Source: Selenomonadaceae bacterium | GTDB taxonomy: Bacteria > Bacillota > Negativicutes > Selenomonadales > Selenomonadaceae | Assembly (NCBI GenBank): GCA_017484235.1 | Contig: JAFUTM010000309.1 | Location: forward strand, 1 to 14,357 | Direction of reading: 5' to 3' | Length of the DNA: 14,357 nucleotides | Part shown: one piece after another, positions 6,855 to 13,578 of the stretch | Layout of the letters: each line of letters starts with the position of its first letter | How positions within the stretch are numbered: the stretch's first letter is position 1 | Notes under the pieces: model-generated | What the model saw: the letters and a program-made list of their open reading frames with translations, nothing else | What the model was told of the DNA's origin: nothing | Databases searched by the model: none | Position numbers and translations under genes: made by a program

Positions 6855-8300
6855 TTAAAATTGAAAATACAAAAATTCAGTTGGCTGAGTCATAGAAAGT
6901 ATCGTCAAAATAAATCCAACAACTATGACGACAAGCCAAGTATACGACGGCTTAAAATTTTTTATTAACTGATTGGAATTTGGGCACAGTGCGACAAGTA
7001 GAACGGCAATAATAAAAATCGTCTTCGACAATGTGCCTGGAACGTCGCCGACTGGAATTAATATGCCTAAGTGTTCAGCTAAGGTCACTATCTTTTGTGG
7101 AAATACAATGCCATTCAGTCCAGCCATTGACTTAAATACGTTGATTGCATCTTGCACGCTGCTTGCACGGAAAAATACCATTGTCAGTAGCACGTATGTT
7201 AAGGTTATTATATGAGCCAGAATTTTTGGCATTGACAGTTTGTAGTGCTTCCAGATGTAATTTATTGTGATTCCGATTGCGTTTAAGAAGGCGAAGATTA
7301 CAAATGTCCAGCCTGCGCCGTGCCAGATTCCAACGATAAATAACGAGATAAACGACGCCGTTATCGTGTGCATTAACGTCCGCGTCTTTAAGAATTTAAC
7401 GATTGGCATATATACGCAGGCGGTTATTGCATTCGTTAATGAGATGTGCCACCTCTGCCAGAAGTTTATCATACTTGATGCGCGGTATGGCGAATTAAAA
7501 TTAATTGGTATTTCAAGATTCATTATTCTTGATAAACCAACTGCCATATCGCTGTATCCGCTGAAATCAAAGTAAAGCTGCAGCATATAACTTATCGCCA
7601 CCAGCCACGCGGTCAAACAATCCAATTCTGCAGTGTGTGAATAGCCTAATCCAACGTATGGTGACAGCTCGTCGGCGATTAATACCTTTTTCATTAAGCC
7701 GATTATGAAAAGTGTCAGCCCGCGAGACATATTGGACCAGTCTAATTGACGCAAGGAAGGATTGTCGAATTGCTTCATCATTTGCCGGTGGTATAGAATT
7801 GGACCTGCCATTAAATGTGGAAAGAAGGACACAAATAGTGCATAATTTACGAGATTATGATCTTTGGCGACTCCTTCGTAGCAGTCAAACAGATACAAGA
7901 GCTGAGTAATGGTAAAAAACGAAATGCCAAGCGGTAAGATGACATTAATGAGTTCAAAGTTTGTGCCCAATCTGTTAAGGTTCTCTATCATAAAATTAAA
8001 GTATTTATAATAGCCGAGCAGACCGAGATTAAAGATCAAGCCTAATATGAAATACATCTTGGAGTGTGAGGCATTTTTATTGCTGCGTGCGTTCAGGATT
8101 AAGCCGGCAAATGTATAGTTGACTGCTATGCTCATAATTAGAAGCGGCAGATAATTTTTATTCCAATAGCCATAAAAAAATAAACTGGCTAATGCCAGCC
8201 ATACGTTAGCGGCACGATCGTGTTTTTTGCCGATGAAAAAATATCCAGCCAAAACTATTGGCAGAAACAAAAATATAAATTCGTATGAGTTGAATAACAT
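6855..8300 (-). CDS. MBOAT family O-acyltransferase (AlgI-like)
   Basis: This 481-residue polytopic membrane protein is of the AlgI/PatA/DltB type, which moves acyl (usually acetyl) groups across the membrane to an extracellular polymer. It begins MLFNSYEFIFLFLPIVL, the usual AlgI opening. It has FFPHLMAGPI (159-167) and LYFDFSGYSDMA (242-253), plus two His sites: RWHISL (His285) and GIWHGAGW (His327, the presumed catalytic His). The stretch after His285 reads TNAITACVYMP, where AlgI proteins usually have a WFRDYLYIPLGG-like sequence, so it is a divergent branch. The start is ATG 8300, seven bases after an AGGA supplied by a repeat unit (8308-8314). No AlgJ/AlgX-like (SGNH/DHHW) partner is next to it. 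The acceptor polymer is unknown. Confidence 0.9.
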   Translation of the reverse strand: MLFNSYEFIFLFLPIVLAGYFFIGKKHDRAANVWLALASLFFYGYWNKNYLPLLIMSIAVNYTFAGLILNARSNKNASHSKMYFILGLIFNLGLLGYYKYFNFMIENLNRLGTNFELINVILPLGISFFTITQLLYLFDCYEGVAKDHNLVNYALFVSFFPHLMAGPILYHRQMMKQFDNPSLRQLDWSNMSRGLTLFIIGLMKKVLIADELSPYVGLGYSHTAELDCLTAWLVAISYMLQLYFDFSGYSDMAVGLSRIMNLEIPINFNSPYRASSMINFWQRWHISLTNAITACVYMPIVKFLKTRTLMHTITASFISLFIVGIWHGAGWTFVIFAFLNAIGITINYIWKHYKLSMPKILAHIITLTYVLLTMVFFRASSVQDAINVFKSMAGLNGIVFPQKIVTLAEHLGILIPVGDVPGTLSKTIFIIAVLLVALCPNSNQLIKNFKPSYTWLVVIVVGFILTILSMTQPTEFLYFQF

Positions 8301-8497
8301 TTATGATTCCTCATAATTCGGGCGCAGTAAATGCCCATTATTTATTGTTAGTGTTTAAGTTAAGTTTTTTATATTACATCTACTTTCTTTGAAAAGAAAG
8401 ATAGCAAAGAAACTTGTCCGCTGAAGTCGCGTCCAGCGACTAAACGCGGACGCCGCTCACATCACGTTCGCGATTTTTTTTAAATACGTTGACCATA
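8301..8497. other. Intergenic region with two hairpins between two minus-strand genes
   Basis: The gap between the metallophosphoesterase stop and the MBOAT start holds three elements. A perfect 7-bp hairpin (CTTTCTT 8383-8389 with AAGAAAG 8394-8400) is followed by the AGCAAAGAAA sequence. Next comes a nested hairpin, with outer GTCCGC 8416-8421 pairing GCGGAC 8446-8451 and inner AGTCGC 8425-8430 pairing GCGACT 8436-8441. A run of eight T follows at 8474-8481 on the plus strand. Read on the minus strand, the nested hairpin followed by AAGTTTCTTTG could terminate the phosphoesterase transcript. The block also looks like a dispersed intergenic repeat. I see no coding potential in it and no convincing promoter. 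Confidence 0.55.
8416..8451 (-). terminator. Nested GC-rich hairpin, possible terminator
   Basis: Two perfect 6-bp stems are stacked one within the other: GTCCGC/GCGGAC outside and AGTCGC/GCGACT inside a five-base loop. Both are far richer in GC than the surroundings. On the minus strand it lies 46 bases after the phosphoesterase stop and is followed by a T-rich but interrupted stretch, so it may end that transcript. A role as a repeat element with an RNA structure is equally possible. Confidence 0.45.
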
Positions 8498-9388
8498 TTA
8501 TTTAAGAATTTCTACGTCATCAAGTAAGTTGCTGTCTATATCGTAGCATCTGAGTTTAAGGGCATTGGCAGTAGATTCCAGCACCATATAGTTATCAGTA
8601 GGCGTTGCACTCACTTCGTCAATATCTCGTTCAGGCTCTATATAGCGCTGGTCTCCGCTCAATCCACACAGTATATACAATGGTTTGTGATGTTTGAAAC
8701 GCTTGCGTCGTCGATAAGTATGCAAGTGCCCAGTCAACACTAAATCCACGTCAAGCTCATCAAATAAATCCATAAACTGTTCGCCGACATAATCAAGCTT
8801 ATCCTGTCCGTAGTCGTAAATATCCTTATGCATCAGTACAACTTTCCACGACAAGTCCGTCTTATCATTACGCAGCCACTCAAGTTGCGCCTCAAATAAG
8901 TCAGGCATCAAGTCCTCAAGCTCATAGAATTGAGTGTTCACTATTAAAAAGTGTACGTTATGATAATCATAAGTATAAAAATAACCATTAAACGGTGTGC
9001 CATTATCTGGAAAATCAAACTGTTTTAAATAATGAATTGGAATATAATTAAGCCAGTCGTGATTGTAACATTCGTGATTGCCCATAACCGGCAAAAATAT
9101 TCTGTCAAGCAGCAGTTTCTTAGCCGCAGACCGCCACGCACGCCACTGATAATCAGCTTCACCGTTATCAACTAAATCACCAATTACAGTAACAATGCTT
9201 GAGTCTGGAAAATGCCGAACTGCCGTATCTGCCACACGCTTGAATACATTATAATCGACGCATTGACTGTCAGTTAATACTATCATCTGAAAATCGGCAT
9301 CAACAAGAGGCTCAGCCTTAATCTTCTTTGGAAATAGAAAGCCTAATCCTATAGTTGTAAGCAGTTTAATAAAAAATCTTCTTGTCAT
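8498..9388 (-). CDS. Tat-type exported metallophosphoesterase
   Basis: This 296-residue calcineurin-like metallophosphoesterase is probably exported folded. The N-terminus is a twin-arginine signal (TRRFFIK, Arg3-Arg4, then a hydrophobic stretch to KIKA near residue 25). The metal-binding motifs appear in order: TDSQ (Asp40), GDLVDNG (Asp71), GNHE (Asn104-His105), LMHKD (His187) and TGHLHTY (His221, His223). The usual DxH of motif I is replaced by DxQ (Gln42), as seen in some phosphoesterases of the purple-acid-phosphatase-like group. The start is ATG 9388, with only a weak AAGTGA upstream. The gene stands alone between repeat-containing gaps. The substrate cannot be told: phosphomonoester, phosphodiester or nucleotide are all possible. 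Confidence 0.88.
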   Translation of the reverse strand: MTRRFFIKLLTTIGLGFLFPKKIKAEPLVDADFQMIVLTDSQCVDYNVFKRVADTAVRHFPDSSIVTVIGDLVDNGEADYQWRAWRSAAKKLLLDRIFLPVMGNHECYNHDWLNYIPIHYLKQFDFPDNGTPFNGYFYTYDYHNVHFLIVNTQFYELEDLMPDLFEAQLEWLRNDKTDLSWKVVLMHKDIYDYGQDKLDYVGEQFMDLFDELDVDLVLTGHLHTYRRRKRFKHHKPLYILCGLSGDQRYIEPERDIDEVSATPTDNYMVLESTANALKLRCYDIDSNLLDDVEILK

Positions 9389-9429
9389 AATAAAATCACT
9401 TAAAATTTATAATTTATAATTCCACATTA

Positions 9430-9527
9430 AATTCATTATGAATTACGCATTAAGAATTAAGCATTACGCATTACGCATTACGAATTAAAAATTCCTCATT
9501 CAGCATTCCTCATTCAACATTCCTAAT
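9430..9527. repeat. Array of 14 degenerate heptamers (TNNNNAT)
   Basis: From 9430 to 9527 the sequence divides without a break into fourteen 7-base units. After AATTCAT and TATGAAT come TACGCAT, TAAGAAT, TAAGCAT, TACGCAT, TACGCAT, TACGAAT, TAAAAAT, TCCTCAT, TCAGCAT, TCCTCAT, TCAACAT and TCCTAAT. The first units form a palindrome (AATTCATTATGAATT), and two further AATTTAT-like units lie just left. The array separates the phosphoesterase start from the end of pgeF and contains the natural pgeF stop codon (9510-9512). Confidence 0.85.
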
Positions 9528-10346
9528 TGAAATGATTGCGGCAATGCGGCCGGTTTGAGCAGAACCGGATTTACTCGCTGCACGATAAGAATAATACCAG
9601 CCGCTTTTGCAACAAGTACATTCGCGTGCAACGTCAATATTACTCTCACTCATTCCGGCTTCTATGAGTTGAATCTTATTAGCCTACCACAAGCCAGCAT
9701 ATACTTTGCCGTTGCGCTTTATCAAAATATCATCAACGTGACGCGGAAACGACTCTGCACAGGCAGTTTGGACATTCTCGCCAACGTCATAGCAACAGGC
9801 ACCAATCGACGGCGCAATGCCAGCAAGACACTTAGCTGGATCCGTTCCAAATTCTTTAGTCATCATCATCAACGTTTTAGCGGCAATCTTAAGAAAAGTT
9901 CCTTTCCAGCCAGCGTGTGCAATTCCAATCGCGCGGTTCTCCTCATCGACAAATAAAACCGGTACGCAGTCAGCAAAGCACAGCATTAACGGCAAATTAG
10001 GCGTATTAGTTATAAGTGCGTCCGTATCTTTAATTGAGTCCTCATAACTAAGGCTTCCACGCCCTCTATGAGACTCATCGACGCGCATAACTCTATCGCC
10101 GTGAACTTGGTTAGGTGTGCATATGTCCTCAGCATTAAGATCGAGAGAGGCGGCAAATCTTTTGCGATTAGTAATCACGTCCTCATTATTGTCTCCGACG
10201 TGCAACGCAAGATTTAAACTGTCAAATGGCGGTTTGCTGACTCCACTTTGACGTGTAGAGATTGCATGTACAATAAAATCATCTGGAAACGAAGTGAACT
10301 TGCCGTGCCAGAAGTTCCGACGACTCTGCTTTAAAAAATAACTCAT
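9510..10346 (-). pseudogene. pgeF: YfiH/PgeF (laccase-domain) protein with an internal TAG
   Basis: The family (Cu-oxidase_4, formerly called polyphenol oxidase) is now regarded as purine nucleoside phosphorylase or a peptidoglycan-editing factor. Residues 1-220 read from ATG 10346 (GAGGTG eight bases upstream) and contain the zinc ligands His82 (NQVHG), Cys127 (ADCVP) and His144 (HAGWKG). A TAG at 9684-9686 then stops translation. The same frame continues for 57 more codons to the TGA at 9510-9512 and contains ANKIQLIEAG, ECTCC, YYSYRAASKSG and QTGRIAAII, the expected family C-terminus. The stop falls where the family usually has LW followed by Glu-Ala-Asn, so one change (GAG to TAG) explains it. 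The intact length would be 278 residues. It is the last gene of the operon with the ATPase. The truncated product lacks the conserved C-terminal part and is probably inactive. Confidence 0.88.
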
Positions 10347-10366
10347 AATATTAACACCTCAATATA

Positions 10367-11611
10367 TTAAAGAACCTTATTTATCTCGTTTATTGTTGTA
10401 AGACCGGCAATAACTTTTAAAATGCCGTCCTCAAACATAGTAACAAAATGTTTATCCAACGCAATCCGCCTGAGTGCCTCGACATCATTGAAATTTAAAA
10501 TCAACTTGCGAATTGTCTCGTCAACTTCTAAAATCTCGTGAATTGCAATCCGTCCATTGAAACCAGTGTGGCGGCAATGTTCGCAGCCAACGCCGCGATA
10601 CAGTTTCATTCCACTACTAAAAAATTTGCCCAGAAGTGCAGCTTCTACTGAATTAGCTGCGACCTCATAACTCTGTTTGCAGTGCGGACATATTCGTCGC
10701 ACTAATCGCTGGCTCATCACTCCTGTCAGTGTCGCCGCCAATAAGTAAGGCTCCACATTCATCTCCAGAAGTCGGAAAATTGCGCTGCAGCTGTCTTTAG
10801 CGTGCAGAGTTGTCAAAATCAAATGACCGGTTAAAGCGGCACGAACTGCTATCTGCGCTGTCTCCGTGTCGCGTGCCTCACCTACCATTATACAGTTGCA
10901 GTCCATTCGCAGCATTGACCGCAGACCACTTGCAAAGGTTAAGCCCGTCTTTTCCACTACTTCCATTTGATTCACACCGTCAACAAACTGCTCAATTGGG
11001 TCTTCCAGCGTCATTATGTGCTGTTCGCCTGTGTTCAGCTCTCTAAGTGCCGCATACAGAGAAGTCGATTTGCCGGAGTTCATCGGACCAGTAACTATAA
11101 ACATACCCGAAGGCGAATGTATTAGCTGACGAAAAGTCTTTTCCGTTTCCGTGCTCATTCCCAGTTCTGAAATGTTTTGTAAATTCTCGCTTACGTCCAT
11201 AAGCCTTATTACAATCGTTTCACCATATTTAATTGGTATCGAGGCAACTCGCATATCAATCTTGCGGCCATTGTATTCATAATCAATATGACCGTCAAGC
11301 GGCACTTGATGTGTTGTCGTATCCATATTCGACATTATTTTTAGTCTCGAAATCAGCGTCTGTGTTATAGCCGCATCAAACGGCTTATGCAGCTCACTAA
11401 GGATTCCGTCAAGTCGATAACGTATTCGCAGATTGTGCCTCTGCGGCTCAATGTGTATGTCCGTCGCATGTACGTCGATTGCCTGTGTTAAAATCACATT
11501 TATTAATTTGACTATAGGCGAGCTGTCCACATTCTGATTAGAACGATTCAGACTGTACAGAATTTGCCTCGTCAACCGCTGTAATGTATCTTCTAATTCA
11601 GGTTGATTCAT
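10367..11611 (-). CDS. Short GspE/PilB-type secretion or pilus ATPase
   Basis: This 414-residue hexameric ATPase is of the type II secretion/type IV pilus extension family. It has the N2 region (DVHATDIHIEPQRHNLRIRYRLDG form, residues 46-69), Walker A GPMNSGKST (175-183, Lys181), an Asp box around TLEDPIEQ (201-208), Walker B CIMVGEARD (240-248), a His box ALTGHLILTTLHA (259-271) and a zinc site with Cys308, Cys311, Cys343 and Cys346. The N-terminal T2SSE_N domain of full PilB/GspE (about 550 residues) is missing. Walker A has Met-Asn where Thr-Gly is usual. The start is ATG 11611, six bases after GGAG. It lies 20 bases after the DUF502 gene and 20 before pgeF. No pilin, PilC or PilT gene is in the window, so its machine is encoded elsewhere or is unknown. 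Confidence 0.9.
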   Translation of the reverse strand: MNQPELEDTLQRLTRQILYSLNRSNQNVDSSPIVKLINVILTQAIDVHATDIHIEPQRHNLRIRYRLDGILSELHKPFDAAITQTLISRLKIMSNMDTTTHQVPLDGHIDYEYNGRKIDMRVASIPIKYGETIVIRLMDVSENLQNISELGMSTETEKTFRQLIHSPSGMFIVTGPMNSGKSTSLYAALRELNTGEQHIMTLEDPIEQFVDGVNQMEVVEKTGLTFASGLRSMLRMDCNCIMVGEARDTETAQIAVRAALTGHLILTTLHAKDSCSAIFRLLEMNVEPYLLAATLTGVMSQRLVRRICPHCKQSYEVAANSVEAALLGKFFSSGMKLYRGVGCEHCRHTGFNGRIAIHEILEVDETIRKLILNFNDVEALRRIALDKHFVTMFEDGILKVIAGLTTINEINKVL

Positions 11612-11631
11612 AATTTCTCCAAATATATAAG

Positions 11632-12231
11632 TTACTCATTTTTGCGCATTGAACTGCCCGCTGTCAGCATATACTGAAGGGCAGTTTCTGATTTTATTTC
11701 AACTGGTACTACTTCGCTTTTCTTGACGAAAAGGTTTGTTCCAGAGGTTATATTTAAACTCCACGGCACAAATACGCAGACATAATCGTCGCCGAGCTTG
11801 TCTTTTATCACTTGTGGCACGTCTGACATTAAAAAGCCAAGTGCCATTGACTGATGAAATGGAACCAGCACGACGTTTTGGAACATACTGTTTGATTCAA
11901 AGATTGCCGTTGAGAATTGTTTTACACTGTTGTAAATGAATTTAACTACCGGAATTTTACCAAGCAGATACTCACCAAAGCTGATGATCTTTTTTAAGAG
12001 CCAATGTGATGAAATCCAGCCGACTATGTATATCAGCAGGAGCAGTGCTATGAGACCAATGCCTGGAAAGTAAAATGGAAGGTGCTTGCCGAGTACGCCT
12101 TCTGTAAAGTTGAATATCTGTATGACGACAAATAGTGTTATGCCGACTGGCACCAGCACTATTAGTCCATTTATGAATTGGTCTGATATATGTTTTGTTA
12201 TGCTACTTTTGTTATCGTTCAATTTGCTCAC
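11632..12231 (-). CDS. DUF502 family membrane protein
   Basis: This 199-residue membrane protein of the DUF502 family has unknown biochemical function. Two long hydrophobic segments (about residues 19-42 and 54-76) are followed by SSHWLLKKIISFGEYLLGKI and PVVKFIYNSVKQ, which is typical of the family, and a soluble C-terminal domain with VPFHQSMALGFL and VPWSLNITSG. The start is GTG 12231. An AAGAAG stretch lies very close to it, so the ribosome binding site is poor, but no better in-frame start precedes the first membrane segment. It is the first gene of the minus-strand operon that continues into the ATPase and pgeF, and the promoter at 12271-12299 lies 40 bases upstream. Confidence 0.88.
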   Translation of the reverse strand: MSKLNDNKSSITKHISDQFINGLIVLVPVGITLFVVIQIFNFTEGVLGKHLPFYFPGIGLIALLLLIYIVGWISSHWLLKKIISFGEYLLGKIPVVKFIYNSVKQFSTAIFESNSMFQNVVLVPFHQSMALGFLMSDVPQVIKDKLGDDYVCVFVPWSLNITSGTNLFVKKSEVVPVEIKSETALQYMLTAGSSMRKNE

Positions 12232-12270
12232 TTCTTTTTATCGTGTTATCGTGTAGATTTTATTTCTAAT

Positions 12271-12299
12271 ATTATAACACATCATCATTGTATATTCAA
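12271..12299 (-). promoter_or_regulatory. sigma70-type promoter of the DUF502-ATPase-pgeF operon
   Basis: On the minus strand, TTGAAT (12299-12294) and a perfect TATAAT (12276-12271) are 17 bases apart. Transcription would start near 12264 and give a leader of about 33 bases before the GTG. This is the best promoter match in the window. Confidence 0.75.
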
Positions 12300-12355
12300 C
12301 CTTTATTTCAAAAGCAGCGAGAAGTCTAAATAATTATGAGTGCCACAAAAAAATC

Positions 12356-12384
12356 TTGTCTTTCATCTCGATTTTGTGTATAAT
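12356..12384 (+). promoter_or_regulatory. sigma70-type promoter of the TRAP receptor gene
   Basis: TTGTCT (12356-12361) and a perfect TATAAT (12379-12384) are separated by 17 bases. It is divergent from the DUF502 promoter, with 56 bases between the two -35 boxes, leaving room for a shared regulator site. The leader to the chosen start is about 137 bases. Confidence 0.75.
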
Positions 12385-12408
12385 TAATTTAATTTATAAC
12401 GTTTTTTG

Positions 12409-12434
12409 ATATTTGTATTCTTGATAACAAATAT
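12409..12434 (+). promoter_or_regulatory. Inverted repeat in the TRAP gene leader
   Basis: ATATTTGT (12409-12416) and ACAAATAT (12427-12434) form a perfect 8-bp inverted repeat around a 10-base spacer, extended by one G-U and one T-A pair outward. It lies about 18 bases after the predicted transcription start. It could be an operator for a dimeric regulator, or an RNA hairpin in the leader. The AT-rich background makes such repeats easier to get by chance. Confidence 0.4.
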
Positions 12435-12527
12435 TACTTCTTCTCCAAAACAATGAATCCTTTCAACAAAAAATATATACAATCTACGAAGAAGACTTTC
12501 AACATAGAAAAGGAGGATATCTTTGCG

Positions 12528-13568
12528 ATGTGGCGTTGTTTGACATCTATTTTTTTCTTGCTGATAGTATCGAGTCTTTTAAATGGCTGCAGTGAACAAA
12601 GAGATGAATCTCAAAATAACGGAGAAGAATACGAAAAAGTTCGCTTGGTAATGACAGCCAACGGTACGGATATTGGTATAGAAACGCTTACAGCGCGGCG
12701 TTTTTCGGAATTGGTTGCAGAAGCGTCCGGCGGCAATGTACATATTGAATTTTATCCCAATGATGAGCTGACAGGAGGAAATACCAACGAGGCAGTACGA
12801 TCTTTGACGGAAGGAGCCGTCGATCTTGGTGCCTATGTATCAGGGACTATGTCTCTTCTTGATCCACGATTGGAAGTAGCGACAATTCCCTGGTCCTTTT
12901 CCAGTTATCAGGAGGCGCGGCAAGTTATCGACGATACAGGCGGTGCATACTATGAGAAGGTACTTTCCGAGTATGGTCTTGTCTATCTCGGCTCTACGCA
13001 TAATGCTATGCGTCAATTGACCAGCAACCGCAATGCAGTGAGAACTCCTGAGGACCTTCGCGGAATGAAAATTCGCGTGCTCGGAGGCGAAGTTTACCGT
13101 CTCTTCTTTTCAGCTCTTGGTGCAGACCCAATTCCACTTGGCTGGAGTGAGCTTAACATCGCCATTCGACAAGGTGTCATCGAAGGACAGGAAAATGGAT
13201 TTTTCCTAATGAAGTCCGGTCGTCTCAATGAAATTCAGAAGTATATGACGGTATGGAACTATTTATACGAAAATTATCTTTTTGTCGCCAATCGCAAGAC
13301 CTTCGATCAATTGGAGCCAAAGACTCAAGCTCTGCTTCGTGAAAAGATGAAAGAAGCCTGCGAATGGAGTCGTGACTATTTGGAAATGGAAGAAAAAAAG
13401 ATACGAAAGCAATTTGCCTTGGACGGCTTGGAAATTATAGACCTTACGCCGGAGGAATTGGAAATCTTTAAGGCACAGGTTCGACCTCTGCGTGAGAAAC
13501 TCAAAGAAAAATACGGCGAAGAAGCTTGCAATGCGTTCCGTATTGACATGGAAAAACGAATAAGGTAG
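12528..13568 (+). CDS. TRAP-type solute receptor lipoprotein (DctP family)
   Basis: DctP-type receptors bind carboxylates outside the membrane for TRAP transporters. I choose ATG 12528, eleven bases after AGGAGG. The in-frame ATG at 12453 has no ribosome binding site and would place 25 polar residues before the signal. The 346-residue product begins with a signal peptide ending in LLNGC, a good lipobox, so it is anchored by lipid. Family features include EFYPNDELTGG near the N-terminus, AVRSLTEGAVDLG, IPWSFSSYQEA, RTPEDLRGMKIRVLGG (with the Arg that usually grips the ligand carboxylate) and IRQGVIEGQEN. No DctQ or DctM gene follows. Instead a different membrane protein starts ten bases later, so the receptor may feed a sensor rather than a transporter. 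The ligand is unknown. Confidence 0.92.
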   Translation: MWRCLTSIFFLLIVSSLLNGCSEQRDESQNNGEEYEKVRLVMTANGTDIGIETLTARRFSELVAEASGGNVHIEFYPNDELTGGNTNEAVRSLTEGAVDLGAYVSGTMSLLDPRLEVATIPWSFSSYQEARQVIDDTGGAYYEKVLSEYGLVYLGSTHNAMRQLTSNRNAVRTPEDLRGMKIRVLGGEVYRLFFSALGADPIPLGWSELNIAIRQGVIEGQENGFFLMKSGRLNEIQKYMTVWNYLYENYLFVANRKTFDQLEPKTQALLREKMKEACEWSRDYLEMEEKKIRKQFALDGLEIIDLTPEELEIFKAQVRPLREKLKEKYGEEACNAFRIDMEKRIR

Positions 13569-13578
13569 GTGACGGCAC

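Noticed and set aside
9430..9527. CRISPR array
   Set aside because: Units are 7 bases, contiguous and degenerate, without spacers or cas genes.
9684..9686. TAG decoded as pyrrolysine in pgeF
   Set aside because: No Pyl genes are visible, and the family has no special residue at this place; a one-base change from GAG is simpler.
9555..9956. 133-codon plus-strand open frame
   Set aside because: It is antisense to pgeF, including the conserved part after the TAG, and has no ribosome binding site or recognisable domain.
12453..12527. N-terminal extension of the TRAP receptor from ATG 12453
   Set aside because: No ribosome binding site precedes it, and the internal ATG 12528 has AGGAGG and is directly followed by a lipoprotein signal.
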